Shown: positions 26,248 through 36,869, numbered from the stretch's first letter. The stretch is 64,000 bases of DNA from Brevibacillus laterosporus (GCA_007833815.1 CP033464.1:5377501-5441500), one strand, 5' to 3'. The notes: generated from the letters alone by a model not told the origin. A program made the numbers and translations.

Positions 26248-29200
26248 CTACTTTATTACAGTCTCTTGTATCGTAGGAAAAAAATCTACTTCAATAGCAT
26301 ACTCTATCATACCTCTTACAAGTTTTTCCGTCGGTCTTGGGCAAACAACGGATGTTTTCTGTAAAAATTCCTGTGTGAGTGCACAATCAGGTATTGAAAT
26401 AGACATTCCTTCACTAGCTTCTAAGGAAGGTAAGATCAACTCTAATGCTTGTTGTTTCTCCTCAGAAAGATCACCCTGATAAAGAGTTTGGATATACTCT
26501 TGCGCATGAATAAGAGAAATCGGATATCCCGCCTTTTGTACATTGCGGATAAAGTCCTCCCAAGTAATTTGGTACGGATTGCAAATATGCAGAGTCTCAC
26601 CAATCGTTTCTTGTTGACATGCCAGCTGCACAATAGCTTTGCTTCCATAATCAATTGGCGTTACATCCATATAACCAGGCATAGAAGGGGCCACTCGTAA
26701 AAGGAAGATTGCTTTAAGTAAGCGATAAAATGCATTTTCATGAATGTTATATTGAAACTTACCCGTCACAGAATGACCAACCAAATTACCTACTCGGTAA
26801 ATAGTAGCATCCAATCCCTCTTCGATAGCTTTCCTAACACTTTTCTCTGATAGAAACTTACTTTCAACATAGACATTCTCTATCGTTTGACCACGATCAA
26901 AATCCGTTTCATAAAACATAAATTCTTCTGGATCGTGAATAGAGTGACCAACCACACTTAACGTGGAGATATAATGAAAACGTGCTTTCATTTTTTTCGA
27001 TAACTGTAACAACTCATTTGTTGAGTCAAGATTTACCTTATGAAAATATTCACGATCTCCATAATGTCTTACCTCTCCCCCGCAATGTATAACCGAATTA
27101 AATTTACCTACAAGACTATCCCATATCAAAGAATCTACTCCTAGATTCTTGCTACCTAAGTCACCTTCTATTGTGAAAACTCTCCCCTTCATCTGAGACA
27201 GAATTCCTTTTCCAAAATAGAAAACCATTTTTTCAGCCAGTTTTTTATCAATGGAGGTTTGTTCTGTTTTACGTACGAGACAATAGATAGAGACAGAAGG
27301 TATCTGAAGCAATTCCTTCAAAATATACGCTCCTAAGAAACCAGTAGCACCTGTAAGAAATACTCCCTTAGGAATATTCATTGTAATGTTCGTCAAAGGC
27401 TTTTCTCTTTTCCTTTGCTGCACACGGTTTACAATAGGTTGGGTAGCTTTCTGGGGGAGCTGCTCTGTAATTTGAGTTTCTTCTTTCTTTTCTTCTAAAT
27501 ATTGTGCAAGCTTTGCTACTGTACGGTATTTGAAAAAATCCTGAATACGAATCATTGGATATTTTGGCTTCAGTTGTACGAGAACAGGCATGATTTTCAA
27601 GGAGTGACCACCCAACTCAAAAAAATCATCTTCTAATCCGACTGCCTCCACATCTAAAACCTGTTCCCATATGTTAGCCATCTCTATTTGCAATTCCGTC
27701 TCAGGCTTAGTAAAGGTTCTTTCTTTTGTTATCAAATGTGGTGAGTTTTGTATCAAACTTTTCCGATCGACTTTGCCATTTGGTGTTAAAGGAAGCTCGC
27801 TAAGGTGTTTGTAATGTCTTGGCAGCATATATTCTGGAAGCATTCCAGATAAGTAGGTATTCAATTCGCTTACTTGGATTTCTTCTTTACTAGTAGTTGT
27901 GTAATAAGAGACGAGAACTTTCTCATCTATAGAGTCTACTGCCAAAACAACGGATTGATGTATCAATGGATGTTGTAAAAGAGTTTCCTCTATTTCACCC
28001 AATTCTACACGGTAACCCCTTATTTTAATCTGATCATCTCTTCTTCCCACAAATTCAATATTCCCGTCTGGCAACCATCTCGCTAAATCACCTGTTCGAT
28101 ATAATTTGTCTGCATATTCACGAGAGAATGGGTTAGAAATAAATACTTCTTCATTTTTCTGCTCTTGATTCCAATACCCTGGGGAAAGTCCGACGCTCTC
28201 AATGTAAATCTCACCAATCGCACCAATTGGGCACAGATTCTTTTGAGAATGTAGGATATAAATCTTCGTATTAGCCAGAGGTTTTCCAATCGGGACATTC
28301 TTTTGTTCAGGATGAATCAGGTTAATTGGATAAAAAGTTGCAGAGACAGTAGCTTCCGTAGGACCGTACTCATTTACAATCAACGTATGCTGACCAAATC
28401 TATTTTGCCATGCTCGAACAGATTCGGCAGGTAATGCTTCCCCCCCGACCATCATCATGCGCAACGTTTTGATCATTTCCGCTTCTATATTATTCATGGA
28501 AGCAATCAGATTATGAAAAAATACGACCGGCAAATCGGTGATTGTGGCCTTCACTTTTTGAACTGCTTGAGCATATGCACTTACTGAGTACCTCTCTTCT
28601 TCGGATAAAATGTGTAATCTAGCTCCATGTAACAAAGCCGAAAAAATTTCAGATACAGAGGTGTCAAAGCTAAAAGAAGCAAACTGTACAAAATTATCCT
28701 CATGACTCACCTGAAACTGATCTTTCCTCCACTGAATCAGGTTAAGAACCCCCCGATGACGCAGTAATGTGCCCTTTGGTTTTCCTGTCGAGCCAGATGT
28801 ATAAATGACATAAGCTATATCCTCTGGGGTGCTTACAATATCCACATTATTTGTTTGCGAATGCTTATATACATCATCCATCAGAATGAGGACACCTGTA
28901 TAAAGAGATAAACCCGTCTTTTGAGAATCTCTCGTAATCATGTATGACGTTTTACTATCTTCTAAGATATATTGAATTCGATCCTTTGGATAACTCGTAT
29001 CAATCGGAACATAGGCTCCTCCTGCTTTTAAGATACCTAGCATAGCAATGATGCTCTCTATGCTTCTATCTAATAATATGGCCACTTTATCATTAGATCT
29101 CATTCCTTTGAGACGCAGATAATGAGCAACCTGATTGGAAGCCTGATTTACTTCTTCATAAGTAAGAGAATGCTCACCCATCGATATAGCTTCTTTACTA

Positions 29201-32200
29201 GGGTACTTGCTTGCTTGTTCATAAAACCGTTCTTGAATAGTTTGGTTGGTAGGAAACATTGCTTTTGTATGATTTACTTCTTGATACAAGTGTTTCTCTT
29301 CGTCTGTCAATAAATCTAGTGCATGTGGTGCCAACGATCGCTGGTCTATGAAAGCTTCTAAAATTTTTTCTAAGCTACTAGCAAATCGAGAGACAGTATC
29401 TTGTGTAAATAAATCTCTGTTGTATTCAAACGTAACATGTAATTGTTGCTTTTTCTCATTCACAGACAAGGAAAGATCAAATTTACTTGTATTTATATCG
29501 CAAGGAAGCACTTCTAATTGATAGTCACCCTGCTGTAGGTTCAGATTATTTTCATAGCTAAACATTGTTGAAAAAATAGGTGTTTGATTTTCAGTTCTGT
29601 CTGGGTTTATAAGCTCTATTAACTTATCAAAAGGATATGCTTGATGATTATAGGCTGTTAAGCAAGTCTCTTTTACCTTTTGTATAAGCTGTTGCAAGGT
29701 TTCCATACATTGAAGATCCATCCGAATAGCCAATGTATTTACAAAGAAACCTTGAATATGCTCCAAAGATTCATGTATTCGCCCAGCGATAGGTGTTCCT
29801 ACAATAATATCTTCTTGTCCAGAAAAATGGTTTAGAAGTTTGAAATAAGCAGCTAATAATAGCATATTCATCGAAACATTTTCATCTCTACTTACTTCTT
29901 TTAACTGCTGCGTCAGCTTTTTGGTAAGGGGATAACATATGGTGTCCCCTTCAAAAGTCTGTTCTTTAGGTCGAGTGAAATCCATAGGTAGCTGTAGAAC
30001 AGGCAAAGGCCCTTTTAGCTGTTCTAGCCAATATGCTTTTTCTACTTCCCAGTAACCCTTTTGGAGCTGTTTTTCTTGCCATTCTGCATAATCAATATAA
30101 CGGTGATGAATAGGCTGTAGCATGGGAGTAATATCTTGTTCACGTGCATTATAAACCTCCATACATTCTTGAAGGAGTTGTTGTATACTCCATTCATCCG
30201 TGATGAGATGATGAAAGTTTAAATAGAGATAGCTTACCTCATCAGTAAGGGAATATAACGCAGTCCGAAACAAAGGTCCATTGACCAAATCAAAAGGCTC
30301 TTTTACATCATTTCTTACCTCTTCTTCAATCAAGGCTATCTGCTTTTCTTCGCGTAAATGGGATAAATCCTTATAAAAAAATGATAGCTCGCTTGTGTTG
30401 CGAATGATCTGTCTAGGTTCTCCTTGTAATTCTACAAATATGGTACGCAAAATTTCATGTCGTTCCATCAATATTTCAAAAGCTTGTCTAAATAAATCGG
30501 GATCAAGACTTGGTCTGACTTTCACCTGTAGCGGAACATGGTAAACACTATGGCCAGAATTCCATTTATCTAAAAACCATAACCGTTTCTGAGCATTCGA
30601 TAATGTATAATGCTCTTGTTCGGTAACGTGCGGCAGTAAATCTTTATCACTGTTTGATTGATGGGTAGACTCTGTATCTGCTTGCTTGTCGATGAATGCT
30701 GCCAAACGTTCAACCGTGCGATACTGGAACATATCCTTTAGCTCAATTTTAGCATTCAGTTGCTTATGTACTTGATTGATTACTTTAATGCCTATTAATG
30801 AATGGCCTCCTAGTGCAAAAAAATCATCATCAATACTTATTTTTGTTTCTTCCATTTGGAGCACCTTTGCCCAGATTGTTACTACATCTCTCTCAGTAGA
30901 CGTACTAGGTGAAATACATGTCTTGTTCTCCATTGTTAAAAGAGATTTGGCTTGTTGAGCTAACGCTTTACGATCTACTTTTCCACTAGGTGAGAGAGGC
31001 ATTGATAACAGAGAATAAAAATGATCTGGTACCATATAAACCGGTAGCTTTTGATTCAGGTAGTTTACTAATTCCTTCGTTGGTATGTCCTCAGTAGAAT
31101 CAGCAGATATATAAAAGGCTACTATTCTCGTACGATCACTATCGTCTTTATGGACAACAACGACAGAATCCTTTACTTTGGGGTGTTGCAGTAGAATGGT
31201 TTCAATTTCATCTAGCTCCATTCGATAGCCTCTAATTTTTACCTGATGATCCACACGTCCAATAAATTCCAAATTACCATCTTGTAAAATTCGCCCAACA
31301 TCCCCTGTACGATAAAATCTTTTCTCTGATTGATTAGGAAGAGCAAGTGAAATAAAAGATTTCTCTGTCTGTTGCACTTGATTTAAATAACCCTTTGCTA
31401 ATCCTACTCCCCCAATTATCAATTCTCCCGGAACGTTTATAGGGCACAGCATACCATGTTTATTCAAGACAAATATTTCACTGTTTGCTAGAGGCTTTCC
31501 TATTGGAATGTGCTGTTTCGTTTCTGGTACCATTTCAGTGATATCATAGATGGTTTTACATACAGTAGCTTCTGTAGGCCCGTACGCATTAGCAATCGGA
31601 ATTTTCGTCCCCATTTTGCGTTGCCACATACGTACTGGTTCTGGAGACAATGTTTCACCACCTACAAAAATTACTTTTAGTGATTGTAACTGACGTAAAG
31701 TCTCCTGAGGCAATTGTGTTAGTTGTTTAAAATAAATAACAGGAAGAAGGCAGTAATTCGCTTTGTTGTTTTTTACGGTAAGGACAAAATTTTCTGGTGA
31801 TGTTCGATCTAGGTCTGAAAGCAGATAAAGCCTTCCCCCACACAATAAGCTAGAGAAAATTTCCCACACGGAGGCATCAAAAATGAAGGAAGCAAATTGT
31901 AAAAATACATCTTTTTCCGTAAATCTGTACTTGTCTTTTAAAGAATAAACTAAGTTTACAACCCCAGTGTGGGACAATAATACTCCTTTTGGATTACCTG
32001 TTGATCCTGAGGTATAGATCACGTAAGCAAGATCTTCAGCAGTATGAGACGATTCGACTGAATAAAGAGGGAGATGCTGAGGAAACTCTTCCCAAAATAA
32101 ACAGCCTCCAAAATCAGCAGGAAGTTTATCCTCCCATTTTTTCCTTGTGATCAGATGATTTGCTCCACTATCCTTGACCATATATTGAATGCGTTCAGCA

Positions 32201-33882
32201 GGAAAATCTGGGTCAATAGGGACGTAAGCTCCACCTGCTTTTAAGATTCCTATCATGGCGACAATGGTATCAATATGACGATCCATCATTAATGCAACCA
32301 GTTCATTTTTGCTGAGGTTATGTTGAAGCAGATAATGTGCTACTTGATTTGTACGACTCTCCAATTGCTTATATGTAATAGCTTCCTCTCCCATTGTGAT
32401 CGCGAGGCGTTCTGGATATTGAGCAGCTTGTTCATCTAGAAGCTGATCCAACGTCTTGGCCGCCGGATAATCCAGATTATTATGATTTATCTTTTTATAG
32501 ATCTCGTAATCCTGTTCAATAAGTAATGGCAATGTATGTAGAGATGCTTCAGCGTTTTGAATCAATGTTTCTAGCGTATGAATGTAGCGATGTAGAAGGT
32601 CCTTGATCGTTTCAAAGGCATATAAATCCGTATTAAAGTCTATTTCTATCGTATATTCCCTCTCTTGGCTACGTACTACTCTCCATACGACATCAAAAAG
32701 AGTCGTACGTTTAAATTGGTAGGTTACTTCTGCCTCAAGTCCCTCAAGTTCAATTGTAGGAAGACCTACCATGTTGAATACAGTAGAGATTAGAGGTCTA
32801 TCTCCCTTACTGGTGGAATTAGTATTTTCCATCAGATATTCACTTCGATAATTTTGGTGTTGCAATGCCTCTCTAACACTTATATCTACCTGTTGAAGTA
32901 ATTGATTGCATGTTTTGATGTTAGTAAAAGAGAGACGTATAGGAAGAGTATTAATAAAGTAACCAAAAATCTCTTCAAATCCTTTTCGAGGTCTTGTATT
33001 TGCAGGCATACCTACCACGATATCTTCTTCCGTTGTCATTTGATGAAATAGGATAAAATAGGCCGTTAACATAACACGATATACACTTACCTGATTATCT
33101 TCAGAGAATTTCTCAACCCTTTTCATCAAGGTAGCGTCTATTATGCTACTTAGGTAATCTCCTTGATAGGACAGGTTGTTAGCGGGAACACTATCGTAAG
33201 GGAAATTCACGTAAGGAAGAGAGCCTTCCATCTTATTTTTCCAGTATATGTTAGATTCCTGATAGGATAATGCTCCTATGTTACTCGCTTGTTGAATCTT
33301 AGTAACTACGTTATCTTCATTTTCCTTGTCAGAATCAATTTCTTCATTCCTTTTTAAAGATGTATAAAAAGTAGATAATTCTCGCAAAAAGATACCAGAG
33401 CTCCAGCCATCATAAATAATATGATGAAAAACAATATAAAACAGATATTCTTGGTTACTTTTTTTGATTAAATAAGGGCGAAATAATGGTCCTTCTTTTA
33501 ACTCAAACGGTTCAATTCGTAAAAGCTCTAATGAGTCCTGTATAATACTTTCCTTTTCTAACAAAGGGATAGATGTAAAATCATACGGAGTTATTGGGAC
33601 TTCTACTTGAGGTAAAATAATTTTTTGCGGATTCTCTTCATCTCGACAAACAAAAATCATTCGCAGAGCTGGATGACGTTGAACAATTCTATCTAATGCT
33701 TTTTGCAATACGAAAAGAGATACTTCCCCTTTCATTTTAATACCAAGAGGTTCATTGCATAGCGCTGGATTCATTTGATGTGCTACCCAAAGAGATTTTT
33801 CTACGCTTGTCAGCTCAATAGCTTGTTCATAGGTTGACTTTTTTTCCCGTTTTTCTTGCACCAGACTCGTTTTTGTAGACAT
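26248..33882 (-). CDS. dimodular NRPS with terminal reductase (C-A-T-C-A-T-R)
   Basis: A 2544-residue assembly-line enzyme. Domains: C1 (about 25-460, HHIIYDGWS near 151); A1 (480-1000, YTSGSTGNPKG near 625, FDASVWEIF); T1 (LGGHSL near 1025); C2 (1085-1530, motif altered to HHLITDEW near 1226); A2 (1545-2045, YTSGSTGKPKG, FDTSVSEIF); T2 (LGGHSL near 2091); reductase (2170-2540, GATGFLG near 2179, YVESK near 2338). No epimerase or thioesterase. By family knowledge the reductase uses NADPH to release the peptide as an aldehyde. My hand-aligned specificity codes are D-A-W-L-F-G-A-V-C-K (hydrophobic or aromatic) and D-T-S-D-M-G-E-V-S-K (acidic pocket, perhaps a basic residue). The leading C domain suggests N-acylation or feeding by another module. 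Start: ATG at 33882 behind AGGAGGGAC. No PPTase or exporter adjoins. Confidence 0.93.
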   Translation of the reverse strand: MSTKTSLVQEKREKKSTYEQAIELTSVEKSLWVAHQMNPALCNEPLGIKMKGEVSLFVLQKALDRIVQRHPALRMIFVCRDEENPQKIILPQVEVPITPYDFTSIPLLEKESIIQDSLELLRIEPFELKEGPLFRPYLIKKSNQEYLFYIVFHHIIYDGWSSGIFLRELSTFYTSLKRNEEIDSDKENEDNVVTKIQQASNIGALSYQESNIYWKNKMEGSLPYVNFPYDSVPANNLSYQGDYLSSIIDATLMKRVEKFSEDNQVSVYRVMLTAYFILFHQMTTEEDIVVGMPANTRPRKGFEEIFGYFINTLPIRLSFTNIKTCNQLLQQVDISVREALQHQNYRSEYLMENTNSTSKGDRPLISTVFNMVGLPTIELEGLEAEVTYQFKRTTLFDVVWRVVRSQEREYTIEIDFNTDLYAFETIKDLLHRYIHTLETLIQNAEASLHTLPLLIEQDYEIYKKINHNNLDYPAAKTLDQLLDEQAAQYPERLAITMGEEAITYKQLESRTNQVAHYLLQHNLSKNELVALMMDRHIDTIVAMIGILKAGGAYVPIDPDFPAERIQYMVKDSGANHLITRKKWEDKLPADFGGCLFWEEFPQHLPLYSVESSHTAEDLAYVIYTSGSTGNPKGVLLSHTGVVNLVYSLKDKYRFTEKDVFLQFASFIFDASVWEIFSSLLCGGRLYLLSDLDRTSPENFVLTVKNNKANYCLLPVIYFKQLTQLPQETLRQLQSLKVIFVGGETLSPEPVRMWQRKMGTKIPIANAYGPTEATVCKTIYDITEMVPETKQHIPIGKPLANSEIFVLNKHGMLCPINVPGELIIGGVGLAKGYLNQVQQTEKSFISLALPNQSEKRFYRTGDVGRILQDGNLEFIGRVDHQVKIRGYRMELDEIETILLQHPKVKDSVVVVHKDDSDRTRIVAFYISADSTEDIPTKELVNYLNQKLPVYMVPDHFYSLLSMPLSPSGKVDRKALAQQAKSLLTMENKTCISPSTSTERDVVTIWAKVLQMEETKISIDDDFFALGGHSLIGIKVINQVHKQLNAKIELKDMFQYRTVERLAAFIDKQADTESTHQSNSDKDLLPHVTEQEHYTLSNAQKRLWFLDKWNSGHSVYHVPLQVKVRPSLDPDLFRQAFEILMERHEILRTIFVELQGEPRQIIRNTSELSFFYKDLSHLREEKQIALIEEEVRNDVKEPFDLVNGPLFRTALYSLTDEVSYLYLNFHHLITDEWSIQQLLQECMEVYNAREQDITPMLQPIHHRYIDYAEWQEKQLQKGYWEVEKAYWLEQLKGPLPVLQLPMDFTRPKEQTFEGDTICYPLTKKLTQQLKEVSRDENVSMNMLLLAAYFKLLNHFSGQEDIIVGTPIAGRIHESLEHIQGFFVNTLAIRMDLQCMETLQQLIQKVKETCLTAYNHQAYPFDKLIELINPDRTENQTPIFSTMFSYENNLNLQQGDYQLEVLPCDINTSKFDLSLSVNEKKQQLHVTFEYNRDLFTQDTVSRFASSLEKILEAFIDQRSLAPHALDLLTDEEKHLYQEVNHTKAMFPTNQTIQERFYEQASKYPSKEAISMGEHSLTYEEVNQASNQVAHYLRLKGMRSNDKVAILLDRSIESIIAMLGILKAGGAYVPIDTSYPKDRIQYILEDSKTSYMITRDSQKTGLSLYTGVLILMDDVYKHSQTNNVDIVSTPEDIAYVIYTSGSTGKPKGTLLRHRGVLNLIQWRKDQFQVSHEDNFVQFASFSFDTSVSEIFSALLHGARLHILSEEERYSVSAYAQAVQKVKATITDLPVVFFHNLIASMNNIEAEMIKTLRMMMVGGEALPAESVRAWQNRFGQHTLIVNEYGPTEATVSATFYPINLIHPEQKNVPIGKPLANTKIYILHSQKNLCPIGAIGEIYIESVGLSPGYWNQEQKNEEVFISNPFSREYADKLYRTGDLARWLPDGNIEFVGRRDDQIKIRGYRVELGEIEETLLQHPLIHQSVVLAVDSIDEKVLVSYYTTTSKEEIQVSELNTYLSGMLPEYMLPRHYKHLSELPLTPNGKVDRKSLIQNSPHLITKERTFTKPETELQIEMANIWEQVLDVEAVGLEDDFFELGGHSLKIMPVLVQLKPKYPMIRIQDFFKYRTVAKLAQYLEEKKEETQITEQLPQKATQPIVNRVQQRKREKPLTNITMNIPKGVFLTGATGFLGAYILKELLQIPSVSIYCLVRKTEQTSIDKKLAEKMVFYFGKGILSQMKGRVFTIEGDLGSKNLGVDSLIWDSLVGKFNSVIHCGGEVRHYGDREYFHKVNLDSTNELLQLSKKMKARFHYISTLSVVGHSIHDPEEFMFYETDFDRGQTIENVYVESKFLSEKSVRKAIEEGLDATIYRVGNLVGHSVTGKFQYNIHENAFYRLLKAIFLLRVAPSMPGYMDVTPIDYGSKAIVQLACQQETIGETLHICNPYQITWEDFIRNVQKAGYPISLIHAQEYIQTLYQGDLSEEKQQALELILPSLEASEGMSISIPDCALTQEFLQKTSVVCPRPTEKLVRGMIEYAIEVDFFPTIQETVIK

Positions 33883-34654
33883 TCTAATAGTCCCTCCTAA
33901 ATCAATTAAACGATTCACTCATGATTGTTTGTTCGGGGTTTTCATAATCTGTGTTTTCAAACAAACTACATGCTAGATTTTCTCTAGTAACATACCTCCC
34001 CTCTTTTAAGTCAGAATAAAAATAACACTTTTAACTTTTTAATAACCTTACAAATTAATTATACATATTTTGTAAAAGAAAAAAATGGTATTCAATTATT
34101 TTTTATTAACTTTTATTTACATAATAAAAAGTCCGTTACAGATAAGTAAGAATAAAGGCTATACGATAGGAAAACGTAATTGTTATGTACGATGATTTCG
34201 TTAGATTCCGATTTAAGTATGGTCACGCTATGACATGAAATAATCTAACAATAACGAAGAAATAATGGGATGAATCAGGTACAAAAAGATCACTTATCAT
34301 TGGGTGGTCCTTTTTGTTTTTAGTTCAGTAGTACTTTATTGAAAGCAAGGAAAAGCTTTCGACTCCCGCATGTATAATATTCATTCATTTCCTTTCACTA
34401 TTGTTTACAATAATATCAATTACAATATGATATTGGAAATTATGGTTTTCCTTATATTTCCACAATCCAAAAAGGAAATATTAATGTTTGAAATTGATCA
34501 GGCAATAGCAAAAATGTGGACGGAACCTAGTCAACTTTCGGATGATTTAATTAACTAAACCTAACGATTCCTCTTTCCAGTTGAGATGATATAATAAAGA
34601 GAGACGTACATAGCAAACGTACTTGGAAAAGAAAAATAGAGAGGGGGAAGCCTC
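33883..34654. other. AT-rich intergenic region upstream of NRPS and cheW
   Basis: About 770 bases. It must hold the NRPS promoter; a TATAAT on the minus strand near 34058 is a candidate -10 without a clear -35. A hairpin at about 34283-34316 (AAAAAGATCAC..GTGGTCCTTTTT) looks like a plus-strand terminator. A short frame at 34484-34558 (MFEIDQAIAKMWTEPS...) has a weak AAGGAA site; I do not trust it. A -10 TATAAT near 34591 probably serves cheW. Confidence 0.45.
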
Positions 34655-35143
34655 ATGGAATCAAGTCAAAACCAATTGGGCCTCAACCAGTCGCAGAACG
34701 AAGCCGAGGCCCTTTCTTATATTTTGTTTACCATGGGTAGTGAGACGTTCGGTTTTCCATTGGAGAATGTCTTGGAGATTGTTAAGCCTATGCCTATCAC
34801 GAAGGTTCCTAAATCACCTGAATATGTAGAGGGTGTCATTAATCTACGTGGGAGTATTCTGGCCATCTTGCAAATACGTAAAATGTTTGGGCTACCGTCC
34901 ATTCAACTTACCGAAGAAAGCCGGTTTATCGTGCTCAAGATAGACGGGTTTGAAGCAGGGATCGTTGTGGATGGTGTATCGGAAGTAGCCAAAATTTCGC
35001 CTTCTTCCATTAAAACAGCTCCACCTGTTGTTGCAGGATTAGATGGGTCCAATTTAGCAGGCATTGCTCAAGAAGGAGATCGTCTGCTTCTTCTACTTGA
35101 TCTTCATACTATTTTTGCCCCATGGCTTCAACCTGTTAAATAA
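34655..35143 (+). CDS. cheW: chemotaxis coupling protein CheW
   Basis: CheW links chemoreceptors to the kinase CheA. The 162-residue product carries the whole CheW domain: ILFTMGSETFGFPLENVLEI, PEYVEGVINLRGSILAILQI and GIVVDGVSEVAKISPSSI. It starts behind GAGAGGGGG. It stands alone, outside a che operon, so it is likely a second CheW or an array accessory. It has a short Gln/Asn-rich N-terminal extension (about 20 residues). Confidence 0.93.
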   Translation: MESSQNQLGLNQSQNEAEALSYILFTMGSETFGFPLENVLEIVKPMPITKVPKSPEYVEGVINLRGSILAILQIRKMFGLPSIQLTEESRFIVLKIDGFEAGIVVDGVSEVAKISPSSIKTAPPVVAGLDGSNLAGIAQEGDRLLLLLDLHTIFAPWLQPVK

Positions 35144-35283
35144 GTAAGCTTAATCGGTTATTGGTGGCTCTGTTTCTCATTTTTACACATCACAATGAGC
35201 CACCGTAATTGTTGAGTGATTGCAATTGTTGCAAAGATAATTCTTTATATAAAGCATGGCTTTCCAATTAGTACAAAATGAAC

Positions 35284-35331
35284 ACAACAAAGACCTTGCC
35301 CTCATCATTTCTTGGCAAAGCCTTTGTTTAC
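35284..35331. terminator. bidirectional terminator
   Basis: AACAAAG..TTGCC pairs with GGCAA..CTTTGTT between the converging cheW and hypothetical gene. Confidence 0.7.
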
Positions 35332-35394
35332 TGCCTTTTTTTGATTGGTGAAGCATGCTTATTGGCCCATATCCTTCTTAGGAAAACAGGAAAA

Positions 35395-36075
35395 CTATGC
35401 AAGGCCACTATCTCTGCCACCACTTGCTAAATACGAATAATTAACCCACATCATTTCTTCAATACCTAAGATCTCCTTAAACAAATCCACTGAATCATAC
35501 AGTAGACTATTACCTGTTTCATAATCGACTTCCACTAGAATGTTCGTGTCAAACAAGGAATGGAGTTGCTGAATCTGCTTGGGAGACAAGAAGGAACGAA
35601 ACAACTGTGGTTTACAGCGAGATAATCCCTTCTGCACTTCCTGGCGATACATTTGTGTAGTAAAAATTGTATCAATTAGTTCATCGTATTCTCTGCGTAA
35701 CTCTTCTTCCTTCATATAATCATCTGGGTCTATTACACGTGGATATCTCCGCTTCATTTCAGTCTCAGCTAATTCCATATCTAGAATGTAGCTAATCGTA
35801 GCAGACGATACCTCGTAGCCGCCTTCAAATAGACGGAAGCCCCAACCGCTGTCCTCCGCATCATGGAACCATAACAAGGCCACTCCACGTTTGGATAAAT
35901 CCAATAAATATTGAAGAGTTTCCGCTGTCTGCACCCACTCATCTTCTAGAAAAAACGCATTCCATTCATCGTTTAACCGCTTATGAAAATAAGGTTGTTT
36001 CGAGTCAGGTAGTTCTTTAATCAGTTTGTTCTCGTAACGTCTTGGATACAATACCCCGGTAGTAAACTCACTCAT
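35395..36075 (-). CDS. hypothetical protein
   Basis: A soluble product of 226 residues from the ATG at 36075 (MSEFTTGVLYPRRYENK), with GGTGG upstream; an ATG nine codons earlier is possible. It is acidic in the middle (VIDPDDYMKEEELRREYDEL) and has aromatic stretches such as LWFHDAEDSGWGFRLFEGGY. No family recognised. The neighbour upstream is thpR on the same strand, with about 130 bases between. Confidence 0.7.
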   Translation of the reverse strand: MSEFTTGVLYPRRYENKLIKELPDSKQPYFHKRLNDEWNAFFLEDEWVQTAETLQYLLDLSKRGVALLWFHDAEDSGWGFRLFEGGYEVSSATISYILDMELAETEMKRRYPRVIDPDDYMKEEELRREYDELIDTIFTTQMYRQEVQKGLSRCKPQLFRSFLSPKQIQQLHSLFDTNILVEVDYETGNSLLYDSVDLFKEILGIEEMMWVNYSYLASGGRDSGLA

Positions 36076-36204
36076 TTTGAATTTCCACCGCTTTCTCAGC
36101 ATCTGACATCTCGTAATGTTTGATCGCTTTCATTCGCGATCTCCTGTTTTTACTAAGTTTATTCAGATGGTGAGTAATTTTGAACGGCAAAACGGTGTTT
36201 TTTT

Positions 36205-36792
36205 CTATAAGTTCGTTGTTTCGCCTAATAAACTGGTAAATAGCGGAGTATGAATAGCTCCTTCTGGCAGTAATTCAGACTGAAATAGGGTAATTTCCTC
36301 TACCATCCAGCTAGGTTTGGGATGGGGTAAAAAACGTTGCGACCAATCTGCTAATGGGAGGGAACGTTCGTCATGCAAAAACGGTTTGCGGGCTATGGTT
36401 ACATGAGGTTCATACGGTCGTTTGTCAAACTGTATGTTTTGATGACGATCCAATCGTTTACCTAAAAGGAGATGCATCTGTTGCAACGACTCTACATTCC
36501 CTTGCATGCCCAGCCACAATACTCGTGGCTTTCCACCTTGAGGAAACGAGCCAAAATGATCAATAGCTAGAGAAAAAGGACGAATAATGGAACTGACAAT
36601 CTGAATATCTTTCTGTAGCTCTGGAATTCTCTGTTCATCGACATCACCTAGAAAATGAAGGGTCAAATGTAAGTTATGTAAAGGTTGCCAGCGTTGGGCA
36701 TTAAGCTCCTGTTTCACTTGTCGTTGGGCATCTTCAATATAAGAAACCACCTTGGTTGGGACATGCAAGGCTATAAATAGGCGTCTTAGCAT
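36205..36792 (-). CDS. thpR: RNA 2',3'-cyclic phosphodiesterase
   Basis: ThpR (LigT) opens 2',3'-cyclic phosphates at RNA ends. The 195-residue product has RLFIALHVP at the start and the two H-x-T motifs HLTLHFLG (about 43) and HVTIARKP (about 132), with FGSFPQGGKPRVLWLGM between. The start follows AAAGGAAAG. A second 2H protein (yjcG) is at 13231. Upstream lies a terminator. Confidence 0.9.
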   Translation of the reverse strand: MLRRLFIALHVPTKVVSYIEDAQRQVKQELNAQRWQPLHNLHLTLHFLGDVDEQRIPELQKDIQIVSSIIRPFSLAIDHFGSFPQGGKPRVLWLGMQGNVESLQQMHLLLGKRLDRHQNIQFDKRPYEPHVTIARKPFLHDERSLPLADWSQRFLPHPKPSWMVEEITLFQSELLPEGAIHTPLFTSLLGETTNL

Positions 36793-36823
36793 AAGATAAT
36801 CTTTCCTTTCTCATTCGTATCCG

Positions 36824-36861
36824 TAAAAAAGAGGACTCTCTCATAGAGCGCCCTTTTTTCC
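36824..36861 (-). terminator. intrinsic terminator
   Basis: AAAAAAGAGG..CTCT pairs with AGAG..CCCTTTTTT just past the stop of the 36870 gene. Confidence 0.75.
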
Positions 36862-36869
36862 AGCCACAT

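Noticed and set aside
34370-34558. Plus-strand 62-residue frame before cheW
   Set aside because: No ribosome site at the first ATG and a compositionally random start. The last 24 codons have a weak site, but nothing supports them.
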